Made by a program: the position numbers and the translations under genes
Part shown: positions 9,582 to 20,398 of the stretch, piece by piece
Numbering within the stretch: the stretch's first letter is position 1
How the letters are laid out: the number at the start of each line of letters is the position of its first letter
The notes under the pieces: generated by a model
Told to the model about the DNA's origin: nothing
Seen by the model: only the letters and a program-made list of their open reading frames with translations
Database searches by the model: none
Origin: Branchipolynoe longqiensis
Lineage: Eukaryota > Annelida > Polychaeta > Phyllodocida > Polynoidae
Direction of reading: 5' to 3'
NCBI GenBank assembly: GCA_030323885.1
Contig: CM059190.1
Location: 105,875,856-105,939,855 of the forward strand
Length of the DNA: 64,000 bases

Positions 9582-10134
9582 AGCCGTGTTTACACGGGGA
9601 ATTGTGAAACGATCTAGACCAATCGATTCATATGAAGCGATGTAGTGGTGCGTTTACACGAGCGAGTTGGAAAGTGTGTCGGCGCCGGGAATCAGCAGGC
9701 GCCTGTAGCCGGAAAGCACTGCTTATTTGTTTAGTTTACACACGTCGATTCGACTCCGATGAAGCTGCTACCTTAATATCGCTTGGAATTTAAGGTTAAT
9801 TTAATTCAATTTCATTATTTGAGGATGTAATTCTGTTAAATATGATCGCATTTAATAGATTTCGGCCTAATTGGGCCCTAACACTGCCGGGTACAAGCGA
9901 TTAGTTACTGCTCCCCCTGTTGCTGGCAAGCCATACTATTTTATACTATCGCCGCCCGGGAACCAGCTGAATCGCTTCAAATAAACCACCTCCCTAGGTG
10001 GTATAGATGAGGCGTTTCATATGAAGCGATTAAGCCCTAAAACGCCACAGCCTCGCGTCTACACGGGAAATGTGAATCGATCTAGGCAAATGGATTTATA
10101 TGAGGCGTTTTAAATGGCCCGTGTAAACACGGCT
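9582..10134. mobile_element. MITE with AGCCGTGTTTACACGGG ends
   Basis: Exact inverted ends AGCCGTGTTTACACGGG (9582-9598 and its complement ending 10,134) are flanked by the 3-bp duplication TAT (9579-9581, 10,135-10,137). Similarity continues inward (CGATCTAGACC against CGATCTAGGC, and repeated TCATATGAAGCGAT). It is 553 bp with no coding capacity. The 3-bp duplication would fit PIF/Harbinger-type movement, but the target is TAT, so this is only a suggestion. Confidence 0.85.
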
Positions 10135-10137
10135 TAT

Positions 10138-10594
10138 GATCGCAGTGTAGCCTGGTGGCTAACACGGGTGCCAATATTTGCAATAAACTGACAGCTGCAA
10201 CCCGAAATGCAGAAAACATAGCAGGTTTAAGAAACTACTAAAAAAAAATGTTACCTAGAAAAATAAATGATGTTCAAATAGACTAATATCAAGTATAGTA
10301 AGAGCTGGATTTTGGATTGTTTGCAATCTATAAACAGTTATAAACAAGAAGCAAGAAAACCTGAATTATTAATCAAACAAAATTCAAAAGATTTAAATCA
10401 AATTGGGTTAGTGATACCCGGCGGTGAAAACAAGTGTTTACACACTTATCCGTAATGAGCAGGGTACTTTTTTTTTTTAAAGAATTTATAAAAGTTGCGA
10501 TATTTGCTTTTAATTTGAATTGTATTTTACCATAAGATAAACAATGGGGAGGACTCCTAGATCATGTGTGATGAGTGAATATTATATTCCGTGG
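10138..10594. other. Unannotated stretch with SINE-D tail remnant
   Basis: AT-rich. At 10,422-10,470 a short piece (GGTGAAAACAAGTGTTTACA, ACTTATCCGTAAT) matches the tail of SINE-D. Nothing else is recognised. Confidence 0.45.
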
Positions 10595-11165
10595 TGTCCA
10601 TATGTAATTTTCTAAAAAACTGGGCACTAAAGTGTGACATGGAAACTAAAGGTGAAAACATTCCTAATAATATCAGAAAATATTCCAAATAATAGCAGAA
10701 TCCATCTTCATGTGAAGGTTTACATGCTGCGCAAACAATTTGATTTTCTTAATTTGATCTTATACAAATTGAGCAATATGTTAATATCACTCTTGTCAAA
10801 TGGAAATCAAGCACACATCCAGAACATCATTCTAACATACACAACAAATTCAAACAAGATTTTATTGATTTAAGTTAAGCAAACAACATTATGTCTTACA
10901 AGAATGTTTTTAAAGTTTGGCAAAATGTTTGGATAAATGCATGGTGTCGATGTCTAAATTTTCACATTTTCAGTTTAACACAAAATCATACAAGCATATT
11001 TTGATACATTTTGTGGGAGAGAATAAGTACATGTAGTATTGCTAGCCCACGTGACACACAGAGATAACCATAATTATTTTACTTACTACCAAAAAAAGAA
11101 AGAATTAATTATCACCACCGTAACGTGGAAACCAAATATGTGGTGCCCAGTTTCAGCGAATTACC
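10595..11165 (+). repeat. Dispersed repeat family V, copy 2
   Basis: This copy is collinear with 945-1430 and 36,915-37,490. It shares CACTAAAGTGTGACATGGAA, AATAGCAGAATCCAT, GAGCAATATGT, and at its end ACGTGGAAACCAAATATGTG, a block also found near 37,445. The last 120 bp are shared only with copy 3, so copy 1 is truncated. No coding signal. Confidence 0.75.
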
Positions 11166-11264
11166 CATATATCAATTCATATAGAAGTATTGAGTTCAGT
11201 TCAGTTTTATTGAAGCACAAACATTTAGTGAGCTATTTCTATATACATTGTTCAGATACATTGT

Positions 11265-11543
11265 ATGCAGGACCTACCCTATGAACAAAGGCTTAGGGAA
11301 TTGAAACGTCCTACCCTTTCCTACAGAAGGAAAAGAAGTGACATAATTGAAGTATTTAAAATTATGAAGGGTTTTGATCAAATAGATATGAACAAATTTT
11401 TCACCTTGAATAAAAGAAAAGGCAGTCGGGGGCCATACTCTCAAACTAGTAAAACCCAGAGCCATTTCAAAGTTAAGGCAACATAGTTTCTCAAACAGGA
11501 TCATAAATATATGGAACAGTCTCCCACAAAATGTTATTGATGC
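11265..11543 (+). pseudogene. LINE ORF2 C-terminal remnant, first part
   Basis: Translation gives LPYEQRLRELKRPTLSYRRK, then DIIEVFKIMKGFDQID and NKFFTLNKRKGSRG, the C-terminal tail that follows RT in many animal LINEs. After a frame change it continues as a WNSLP-like stretch (ATGGAACAGTCTCCCACAA) up to the MITE at 11,544, and resumes at 11,872. There is no RT core or endonuclease. It is a dead, 5'-truncated copy whose clade I cannot assign. Confidence 0.75.
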
Positions 11544-11866
11544 CAGGGGCGCACCCAGAGGGGTTTCCTGGTTGCCCGGACCCCCCCCCCCCCCCCCCCA
11601 AAAAAAGAGTATTTTTAAACAAAATATAATTTCATGAATCATATAGACCTAAATTCTTGCATTAAATTTATTAAGGAACACTAGATTTTAAGATCATGTG
11701 AAAAATTGCACCAAAATGTGGGTTGTTGGACCAGAAAAACCATGTAAAATATTTCCCTAAAATGGGTGTTGTTCCACCAACCCATGTGAAAAAATTACCC
11801 TAAAATAGGGGTATTTTAGATTCATATTTGGAAACTCCCCCTAGCCAATTCCTGGGTGCCCCCCTG
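11544..11866. mobile_element. MITE with CAGGGGCG ends and 5-bp target duplication
   Basis: The ends CAGGGGCGCACCCAG and CTGGGTGCCCCCCTG are inverted, and GATGC is duplicated at 11,539-11,543 and 11,867-11,871. Removing the 323-bp insert restores a continuous LINE reading frame across the junction. It contains a C19-type run at 11,580-11,599 and no coding frame. The ends resemble hAT-like elements, but the duplication is 5 bp, as in the similar MITE at 24,288. Confidence 0.88.
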
Positions 11867-11871
11867 GATGC

Positions 11872-11960
11872 CGAGTCAATTAATTCATTCAAGAATAGAT
11901 TAGAAAAAGCATGGGCTGATGATCCAGGGAAATTTGACCCCTTATTCACCACATGCTACT
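11872..11960 (+). pseudogene. LINE ORF2 C-terminal remnant, last part
   Basis: It continues the LINE reading frame after the MITE: SINSFKNRLEKAWADDP, the typical final motif of such LINE proteins. The stop follows soon after, within a 3' untranslated AT-rich stretch. Confidence 0.75.
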
Positions 11961-12727
11961 AATTACTCCTTGCTACTAATTACTCAAGCAAAAATGAGAG
12001 ACAATTAAGTGTTCACACATATGTGTTCGCTATATATTCAAGACAAACAACACACATATTATTAACCTGTCTTTCCATGTATTATTCTTATTTGCATTTA
12101 TTAATTAACCCGGTGAATAAGTATCGCATCGTTGAACTAATGGATTTGATGGCCATGCACTAACAATTTGACAATGTAAACATGATGCATCATCTATTTA
12201 CTAAAATAAAACAAAAAGACATTTTAAGCTTTTTGAGGGTAGCGGGTCCGTACCACCTCATATAGTTTATTCAACCAATTTTACCAATTTAAGAAGAATG
12301 AAACCATTGACTTGTATTTACAATGTTATTTTCCTTGACCACAATTTTAATAATTGTAAGCTTTTATCTTTGTAAGGGTCTTTTGACACGTAAATGGTTT
12401 ACACTCTTTACATTGTGTGTAAAAGCGATGGTTGAATAACAAATGAACACTTCTCGCTGTGAATTTGGCCTGTGCTGCCGACACTGGGTAAAAGAAAACT
12501 ACCAATCAATGAATCAATCAGGCGGTACATTCTGTTCACAGAGGTTTTCAGATTTACAGATTATAACTGTTCTATAAGGTATACTGGTCATGGCTTTGGG
12601 AACATATATTACATGTTGATAAACCATACAACAGAAGGACCATTTGTACTTATGATTTGTTTTCTCGATGAATAAAGCTTAAAAGTATACTAATTGCATA
12701 TTTGTACTTGTATTGTAATGAACCAGC
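11961..12727. other. Unannotated AT-rich stretch
   Basis: I see no gene or repeat copy. The first part is probably the 3' untranslated tail of the LINE remnant. Confidence 0.4.
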
Positions 12728-12950
12728 ATTTTCATGACAACCAAAGGCAATATTCTACATCTTTATGTCCATGAATTTCAAATGAACTACCTTTCATGAC
12801 AACCAAAGGCAATATTCGACATCTTTATGTCCATGAATTTCAAATGAACTACCTTTCATGACAACCAAAGGCAATATTCGACATCTTTATGTCCATGAAT
12901 TTCAAATGAACTACCTTTCATGACAATCAAAATGACAATATTTGACAATT
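12728..12950. repeat. 62-bp tandem repeat, about 3.5 copies
   Basis: TTTCATGACAACCAAAGGCA recurs about every 62 bp (near 12,731, 12,793, 12,855 and, degraded, 12,917) with only single-base differences between the first three units. Confidence 0.93.
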
Positions 12951-13329
12951 TTATGTCATGGAAGATACCAACACCATCTTATAATAAACATGTTATAGTT
13001 AGTAGCAGTTTTATAGTGTTTCTTGGCATAGTCCCAGCAAACACCTTTCAAGTATATACAAGCTCAGTTTTGTAGTTCATTTTGTAGTTATCTCAAAAAG
13101 ATATATATCAAGAAATATATGTGAGCTTAGCTCTTCCCACCTTTGTCTTTGACAAGATGAAGAAAGATACCACAATCATTCTTCTCTCATTCATCTCAGT
13201 GCTATGAGGAATACGAATAACATACCAGGTACATTTATCTCTCATTCATCTTAGTGCTATGAGAATGAAGAAAAAATAATTGAATCATGAAAGAACAGAA
13301 TCTCTTATCAGTTTTGTGGAAATTATCTT
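12951..13329. other. Unannotated stretch
   Basis: A short direct repeat, CTCTCATTCATCT(C/T)AGTGC, lies at about 13,184 and 13,238. Nothing else is recognised. Confidence 0.45.
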
Positions 13330-13660
13330 CCACAAGAAAAGTCATCACTCTTTTAGCTGAGCTCTCAACAGACCTTTGCCTTCGGAAAGGTGAATTTTCA
13401 TCAAAATTCTATCACTCTTTTAGCTAAGCTCTCAACAGACACTTGCTTTCGTAAAAGTGAATTTTCAAAAAAAAATTCTATCAGTCTTTTAGCTAAGCTC
13501 TCAACAGACACTTGCTTTTGGAAAAGTGAATTTCATCAAAAAAATAGTATCACTCTTTTAGCTAAGCTCTCAACAGACACTTGCTTTTGGAAAGGTGAAT
13601 TTTCATAAAAGATTCTATCACTCTTTTGGCTAGGCTCTCAACAGATGGAAAAGTGAATCG
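13330..13660. repeat. ~60-70-bp tandem repeat, 5 copies
   Basis: AGCTCTCAACAGACACTTGC recurs at roughly even spacing near 13,360, 13,425, 13,497, 13,567 and 13,637, with A-run length changes between units. A 72-residue open frame across it is repeat-born and not a gene. Confidence 0.92.
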
Positions 13661-15388
13661 TATATAAAAAAATATATCAAGAAAGGTAGTGAGAAGAACC
13701 TCATGCATTCGCCTTGCAAATAACAATTCAAGATTAATTCTCAAAATATAGAATAGATTGTTTAGATATCTTTTTATTTCATGTTTCTAAGTGTCGTAGG
13801 TATTTATCTATGCATTTCTAATAATATAACTGTGTGGTTGGAACTCTATCATAGTTCCTACTGATGACGTAATGTACCTGTTGACCTCGTGTCACTCATA
13901 TACCTGTGTGACAATCTCTCATGTACATCATGTTTTGTCTAATTTCGATTTGCTCACCGCCGAAATAACTGTATTTATAGCTTGAGTCAAGCCCGACAAA
14001 AATGGTAGTTGATTTGCGCCAGTGGCCATCAACACCTCGATAAGAATAGACTCCCCGCACCGAGCGTCTGATTACTTTAAATCGATTACCATAGATTCAT
14101 GAAAAGTTGCCCTGCTCTGAATAGAATAATTCTATCTGCTATTCGCATTCACTTTAATCAAGCGAGTATGACGAGTACCAAAATAGTACATAGATTAGTA
14201 GTCAGCAAGAAAGTTTTGGAATTGAGAATTTAATATGATTATTTTGGTAATGCATGAATCAAGGCGTTGTGTTATGCGGTCTTTGTCCTCCACACATCTA
14301 CTGAGTCCATTTTTGGAACCTAGAAAGGTCAATGCAAACTCAATGCCGTCTCCCAAGCACTAAGCATGCAACATCTTTGATTTCTTGCATTCGTCTCCGC
14401 ATTCACGATCTTGAGTTCTCCACCTGCTTTGTCTACCAGGAAACTGAATACAGGACATCCAAATCCCAATAGAGCTACATGGTGTACAGATTTACTACTC
14501 CTAGAGCATTTCAGTCCTCAATGTGACCTTTCAGAGGTGTTCCAGTAGATAAATAAGTTTCAGCTCGATCAGCTGATTCTAAGCTTGCGTCTGCCATGCT
14601 ACGAAATACGCCAAGTGTACACCCGCACCTGCCATGGCTACAAACAATTCACATACATTCATAGAATGTCAATGGGAAAAGAGATCATCGGTTATTTGTT
14701 AGTATGACATCACGCTCGCCTCGGCGTGCATTCTTCCATCTATGTCACAATAGAATTACAAGAATATTGGTACATTTGATTGTACATAACAATGTCTATA
14801 CAACCTCATCCATGTTTATACCATTTCTCCATTTTATACACAGTGTCAAACCTGAAAGGTAAGTACAAGCATAAGTAAGCATAAGTGTAAATAATCTTAC
14901 TACCTCAATGCTACTGTGGTATCTATCACATCGCTAACATGACTGTAACTCCATTGAATTAGTAATGTTTATTTGTGGCGCAACTTACATCACTATGCGC
15001 AACCTATGGCACAAGTTTGGTTAGAAACATAAATATTTCTTATGACTAAACCTCAAAAACCCTGTCGATCAGTCCGAAAGCTGTTGACTTGCACTATTTT
15101 TAGTTCATGCCTCACATTAGCGCAATGGTTAAGTATGGTGCAATCATTCCCAATTAGTGGCGCCGAACAAAGAATATTACTGTCCGGCAGAGTCGAAGCA
15201 CTCCGTCGTCCGTGCTGCAGTCGGTCCTTCTGCAGTGTTCTTTGGTGTGATTGGTCAATTCTGCAACAACTAGCAATCCATGAATCTGCTCTACATGTCT
15301 GCTGACGCATAAACGCTCCTGTACCAACATCATGAGAATGTATTATTTCAGGTTTTTCTTTATTTTTATCAACCAAAAATACATTATT
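13661..15388. other. Unannotated stretch, probably including the 3' end of Gypsy-2
   Basis: I recognise no gene or repeat copy from 13,661 to about 15,000. The 15,000-15,388 part lies just beyond the Gypsy-2 integrase end on the minus strand and should hold its 3' non-coding region and LTR, but I could not pair it with a 5' LTR. Confidence 0.35.
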
Positions 15389-15655
15389 TCATTTTTTGTG
15401 ACCAAAAACAATTGTATCGAATGGCAAAAGTTGTCTGCTACCTTTTAGCCTCTCCGTACGAGTTAATCGAGGTGCTAAATCATCCCAATTAATATTAGAA
15501 TCAACTTTCTTCACCTTTTCTCGGTTAACGATTTTTCCATTATTTTTAGGCCCTACCACGGTCACTACTGAACCTCGTGCTCTAATGACAATTGTATGAT
15601 TGTATTTCAGCCCCAATGGTGCTGATTCATTGGTTATGTTGGCCCCGCTAACATG
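15389..15655 (-). pseudogene. Gypsy-2 integrase C-terminal segment
   Basis: About 80 residues ending at 15,389 on minus: PLGLKYNHTIVIRARGSV and NGKIVNREKVKKVDSNINW. The KIVNxEKxKK pattern is the integrase C-terminal segment that closes pol in Gypsy elements (compare NVEKLKK/HVNRLKK). It fits as the continuation of the integrase that breaks off at 20,399, and is separated from it by the DIRS element. I place it by context more than by strong similarity. Confidence 0.6.
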
Positions 15656-15931
15656 GGTAATTCGCTAACGAGCCACCGGGCGGATCTTGGTGCAAGGCGC
15701 TCGTGCGCAAGTCACTCGAGGACTGGAGCTCAGCACGTTGAGACGAGAAAATTTCGCTCCGTATAGTTTGTGTGTTCTACTCGGTTCTCAGTCGTAGGAT
15801 AATGCCTCCAATCAAGACCTCCTGGCTCTTCTGGCCTTCTTCGACGTGGTCTCAGGAGGAGAGGTTTCGATTCTGCAAGCGGTAATCCGTCGTCCGTAAG
15901 TGGTGGCGATACAAACTCCAGTCGTTCATCA

Positions 15932-17293
15932 GTGGCCGTGCAGCCAGCGTCGCCTGCCTCGGGTGCCGGTAGCTTGACCGGGGTAGTGGCTCGGCTTAAT
16001 GCTCTCGAGAGACTCGCAGCTCTGCCTGGTATGTTGGCGCCAGCAGCTGCCGCCTCATCGCCTGTTCCAAGAGGATCGTCGTCGCGGCCTTATGTGCTGT
16101 CTCCGCCTACTCCTGGAACCTCGTCTCGTTCCAGGGCTCCGGAGAGGGTTCCGCCTGGTATCTCTCGTGTTGGCGGTGGCCCTCGTCATCAGGCTCCGGC
16201 CGCGTCTCGACCGCCATCACCCTATCCGATGCCTCAGTTCCGACTTCCGCACCCACAGCAGCCTCTGACAACCGAGTACTTACTGGACTCAACTCAAGCA
16301 CTTCATAAGCCACCAGGTACACATTTGTTCCCACATAACTTTGTAACACGAGGAGATGGCTGGAAGAAAATCGGTTTGGGAGAAGCCACATGGGCTGAGT
16401 ACTTTTTTGCACTGCGTTTATTAGTTGCACAGCCGTCCTTCCCTCAAGCATGGCTCCCTCCAGTCTTTCAACATGAGGAGGAGTTGGCTCTCATGGCCAT
16501 CTCATGGGATTGGCCAACCTGTAGAAGGTGGTCTGAATGGGTTTTCCAAATGGTAGCGGATGGGAGACTACGGGAAGGTTGGAATAACTTTGGTGCGATT
16601 AAGGATATTCAGCGAGATGTGTGTACAGAGGCAGTTAGAGTGCTTCAATCATGTGCGGTTTCATTTCATGCACCCGAATCGCGCTATCAGCCGGTGGGAC
16701 AGGTGCGTCAGGCTTCCGCTGCTCAAGCCACAGTGCCGTCTAGTTCTAATAGTGCTGCCCCTATCAACCCGGCCCCTCTAAATCAGCGTGACGAATACTC
16801 TCGGGAGACGGAAGGAAAGCCCTGTTACTTATGGAACTGGGGGAAGGACTGTGGTAAGACTGCTATGCATGGCTCTCTCCCTGATAGGGCGCCCCACATA
16901 TGCGCTTGGTGCGCGTATAAGTTCAAGCGTGTTTTGCCGCATAGGGAACAGGACTGTATGAAAAAGCGCAAATTCCTGGACAAGAAAGCGAGTGAAGCTG
17001 CTAGTAATACTGTAAGTCTCGATGATTCTAAATGTTCTGTGTCAACTCGAGTATTTTCTGGTAACGCTGAGCTAACCTCGTGTATAATTAACCCTAACAT
17101 ATCTGATACGAATAGTGCCAAAAATTCTGTTCTCACGCAGTTATCATCTGTAACTAGGCAACCATCTGACCGTATTAGTAGTGTAAGTGTGTCACCAGAT
17201 AAGGCGCAGCTAATTGGCATGCGACAATCTAACTGTGTTAACATTAATGGAAATGCTGATAACGATATGGAGCCTTCTAGAATAAGTACATGA
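15932..17293 (+). pseudogene. DIRS element gag-like ORF1
   Basis: 453 residues. The first ~110 are Pro/Ser/Arg-rich and low complexity; then comes a globular part (WAEYFFALRLL, RRWSEWVFQMVADG) and a Cys/His cluster near residues 295-345 (CYLWNWGKDC, HICAWCAYKFKRVLPHREQ, C), likely a nucleic-acid-binding module of this superfamily's ORF1. The last ~100 residues are Ser/Asn-rich. It ends at TGA 17,291, and the next 48 bp are open in the same frame straight into the RT ORF, so ORF1 and RT are one frame with a single stop. Either the stop is a mutation or the element uses readthrough; I cannot tell which. Confidence 0.7.
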
Positions 17294-18784
17294 ACTGATT
17301 GTTTAACAAAGAGATGTGATTCTAATGTATCTGACTCCACAGTGTTAAATTGTGATATTTCTCTCCCAGTGGTATCGGCCGACTGGTTTGACGCGCCGAT
17401 GGAGATAGTGCTCTCAGCTTTGCCGACCAGTAGTTCTTCTGGTTTCGTTCCTCCGCCATCGCCACTTGAGTTTAAAGATCAATTGTTGTCATTTTGGCCT
17501 GTATCAGTGGATAGGCCGTGGTTTAACCTAGGTATTTATAGAGACATTTTCGATAAAGTAAGGTTAACAGGCCTACCTAATTTCTTGGGAGCGCGTATTA
17601 CGGTGCCGTCTGGTCTCAATATTCCGAAATGGCGAGCGGTATTATTAGATTATCCTGATGTCCTATTGATTGATCACCTCGAATTTGGTTGGCCGTTAGA
17701 TTATACTTCCTCAATAATACCCATTTCGACATATAAGAACCACTCCTCCTCCGATAAAGATGCAGTCCATATTAAGAAGTTTATTGATAAAGAGATGTCT
17801 CTCGGGGCATTAATAGGTCCTTTTCCGTCTCCCCCATTCCATCCGTGGTGTCAGATCAGTCCGATGATGACTAGACCAAAGAAAAATTCTATCGAGAAAC
17901 GTATAATTATCGACTTAGGTTTTCCTAAAGGAAAAAGTGTTAATGCAGGAATAGCGAAAGGATTTTATTTGGGACACCCATTTAATTTCTCCTTGCCATC
18001 AGTCTCTACTCTTACAGATAGGTTGACACTTTTAGGTCCTAATGCGTGGATGTGGGGAGGGGACCTCGCCAGGGCATATAGACAGCTCAGAGTCTGTCCT
18101 CTGTCAACTCCACTCTTGGGTATTTCCTTTGATGGCGATATCTATTTAGATATTGCTCCGCCGTTTGGCTGTAGAACTTCAGCACTAGCTTGTGCACGTA
18201 CGACGAGAGCTGTGGTCTGGCTATTGAGGAACGAAGGTTGTTTTTCGCTTTGTTATCTGGATGACTTTGTAGGGATCGAATCTAGTAAGAAAGGAGCTTC
18301 TAAGGGGTATACGGCATTTCAGAATCTCACCTCTGAGCTAGGCCTTGACTTAGCGTTAGATAAATGTACTAGCCCGACTACCACTATCACATGGCTCGGC
18401 TTTATCATTAATTCGGTGGACATGACAGTGACTTTACCAAGAGAGAAGATTCAGGATGTCCTAAGTGAGTGTCAGATTTGGAAAACGAGGTCCACATGTT
18501 CTAGGAAGCAACTTCAGAGTTTAGCAGGAAAATTGCAGCATCTGTCAAAATGCATTAAACCAGCGGTAAGGTTCTCTAATAGAGTCTTAGAAGCGTTAAG
18601 GGCGGCTCCATATGTAGGTCAACATGTCTTCGATAAAGATCTTCTGAGAGACCTTGAATGGTTTCAGCAATTTGCGTTATCATATAACGCTAAGCAACTC
18701 ATACCAAGAGCCCCAAGACAAGAATGGGTAATTGAGTGTGACTCTACGCTCAAAGCTGGGGCTGCGTTCTCTAAAGCCACATGA
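17294..18784 (+). pseudogene. DIRS element reverse transcriptase (with start of RNase H)
   Basis: A full RT core is visible in order: IISPMMTRPKK-like start (PMMTRPKKNSIEKRIIIDL), GDLARAYRQLRV (first catalytic Asp), PPFGCRTSALACAR, CYLDDFVGIES (the YLDD active site), and LGFIINSVDMTVTLP. The linker ends in RNase H sequence (WVIECDSTLKAGAA, first catalytic Asp) and then TGA at 18,782. Upstream, the frame is open back to the ORF1 stop at 17,291, and a precise start cannot be chosen. RT would copy the element RNA. The RT residues look intact, so damage is confined to the junctions. Confidence 0.82.
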
Positions 18785-19082
18785 GTATTTAATTAAAGTC
18801 AATACAGATAATCTTTCATCCCAGCAAGTACTTGAGTCAGGCAAAGGTAGAGACCAGATCTTGTGTACATGTGCAAGACAGATTTGGTTAATTGCAGCTG
18901 ATCTGAATTTTGACATAGAAGTAGTACATAAACCGGGTAAAGACTTAGTGTTAGCTGATGCATTGAGTAGAGCACCGTACTCCGTTATGGCAAAAAAGAA
19001 GGCAAAAGACTTATGTGCTGAACGGGATCTTAGAGAAATTAATCTAGATATCTCCCTGAATTTGTTGCAATGTCGTCTGTAA
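18785..19082 (+). pseudogene. DIRS element RNase H, second part
   Basis: In another frame: HEYLIKVNTDNLSSQQVLES (the Asp of the NTDN motif) and FDIEVVHKPGKDLVLADALSRA, the typical DIRS/Gypsy RNase H end. Between the first Asp (around 18,740) and this part, the ~45-50 residues that usually hold the catalytic Glu are missing, so the domain was shortened by an internal deletion and is probably inactive. Confidence 0.75.
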
Positions 19083-19109
19083 TCTGTTTTCCCTGGAAGA
19101 TAGTAATTC

Positions 19110-20084
19110 TTGTGCCTCTATCTTCCAGGATACTCACTGAGCCATCACCAGCGACTGCTCAATCTCTACACAAGCGCATTAGCGCCCCGGACCTGGCAGA
19201 ATAAGGCTGCTCATGTAAAATTGTATATTGAGTTCTGTATTAGGCACAAGGTGAAGGCAATCTCGCCGTCGGTGTATGATTTACTATCCTTTCTATTAAT
19301 GCTATCAGATCGATTAAAATCGCCGGGTGCAATGCTGAACTATTTCAGTTCTGTCAAGGTCTGGGTGGCGAGTAGCCCAGGTGACGCTTCCGCCTTTGAG
19401 GCTGTAGAGGTCAAAACACTTAAGCGTGGCATCTTTAAGTCATCCAAACACGTTGTTCACAGGGCTGTTCCGATATCGCCGGAAGACTTTAAGTCGATAA
19501 TAATGATTCTGCATAACTTGACCCCTGTTCCACATGTAATCATTGCTGCATTCTTGATAGGCTATTTTACCCTCCTTAGACAGTCGAACCTGGCTGTGAG
19601 GTCAACTGGGTCAAAAACCCACCCGCATGTGCTTAAGTTCAATGATATTTGCCTGACTAGGAACTTCCTGTCTGTAAAAATGTGCTCATCGAAGACCCGA
19701 GATACATCAGCGCCACCGGTAGTCTTTCGACTTCCTGCTCTCCCTGGTTCGGCTTGCTGCCCTGTCAAAGCTTGGCGGCACTACACACAAGAGGTCACAC
19801 CCTTGCATAACTCCCCTGCTTTCCTGCTTCCAACAGGTCAACCACTAACTATCCCGACTTTGCAACGTGCTATCAAACTTGCTTCTTACGCAGCATTTGG
19901 GGTAGACAAAGGGTTCACCCTGCATGGTCTGAGGCATGGGGCGGCTCAAGCATGTCAAGGGTCAGGCTTGACCCTTGATCAAATCATGGTAGCAGGTACA
20001 TGGTGCAGTGCGGCGGTCTCGACGTACCTGCGCACTATACATGTGACGGCAGCTCCCGCAGCGCTCGGCATTTTATTGGTTTGA
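19110..20084 (+). CDS. DIRS element tyrosine recombinase
   Basis: About 320 residues. The N-terminal half looks like a core-binding domain (APRTWQNKAAHVKLYIEFC). The catalytic part has the first Arg in GYFTLLRQSNLAV (near residue 155), the HxxR box in TLHGLRHGAAQ (near 273), GTWC and the nucleophile Tyr in STYLRT (near 302), so all usual catalytic positions are seen. It would join the circular DNA copy to the genome, replacing a DDE integrase. The true start is uncertain, since the frame is closed by a stop just upstream at 19,101. It is the most intact gene of this element. Confidence 0.82.
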   Translation: MCLYLPGYSLSHHQRLLNLYTSALAPRTWQNKAAHVKLYIEFCIRHKVKAISPSVYDLLSFLLMLSDRLKSPGAMLNYFSSVKVWVASSPGDASAFEAVEVKTLKRGIFKSSKHVVHRAVPISPEDFKSIIMILHNLTPVPHVIIAAFLIGYFTLLRQSNLAVRSTGSKTHPHVLKFNDICLTRNFLSVKMCSSKTRDTSAPPVVFRLPALPGSACCPVKAWRHYTQEVTPLHNSPAFLLPTGQPLTIPTLQRAIKLASYAAFGVDKGFTLHGLRHGAAQACQGSGLTLDQIMVAGTWCSAAVSTYLRTIHVTAAPAALGILLV

Positions 20085-20398
20085 GCGCTGTCGGGAGCTT
20101 CAAGTGTAGAATGATCATTGACTGTATTGTGTATCTTTTGTTGTTCTTCTTTTTTAGGTCAACTGCTACCGGAACTGTGTGTGATAAACATTGTTATTTC
20201 CAGACTGCTATATTTCCATTAAGAGGCCATGTCGCCGACTTGCTTGACAAACTATCACGATTGATCTGTGCTATGGCTTATTCGGCACTGCGGCTCATAT
20301 TGCTCTGAGTACTGGACTCTAAACCTAGAATTAAGAAGGCCATGTCGCCGTTTATGTATCCGAGATGCTCGCTTCCTCGAAGTTGTTACTTAACTTGT

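Noticed and set aside
14100..15300. Possible host exon in a repeat-poor stretch
   Set aside because: No frame with protein-like composition or splice-bounded conserved motif could be supported by eye.
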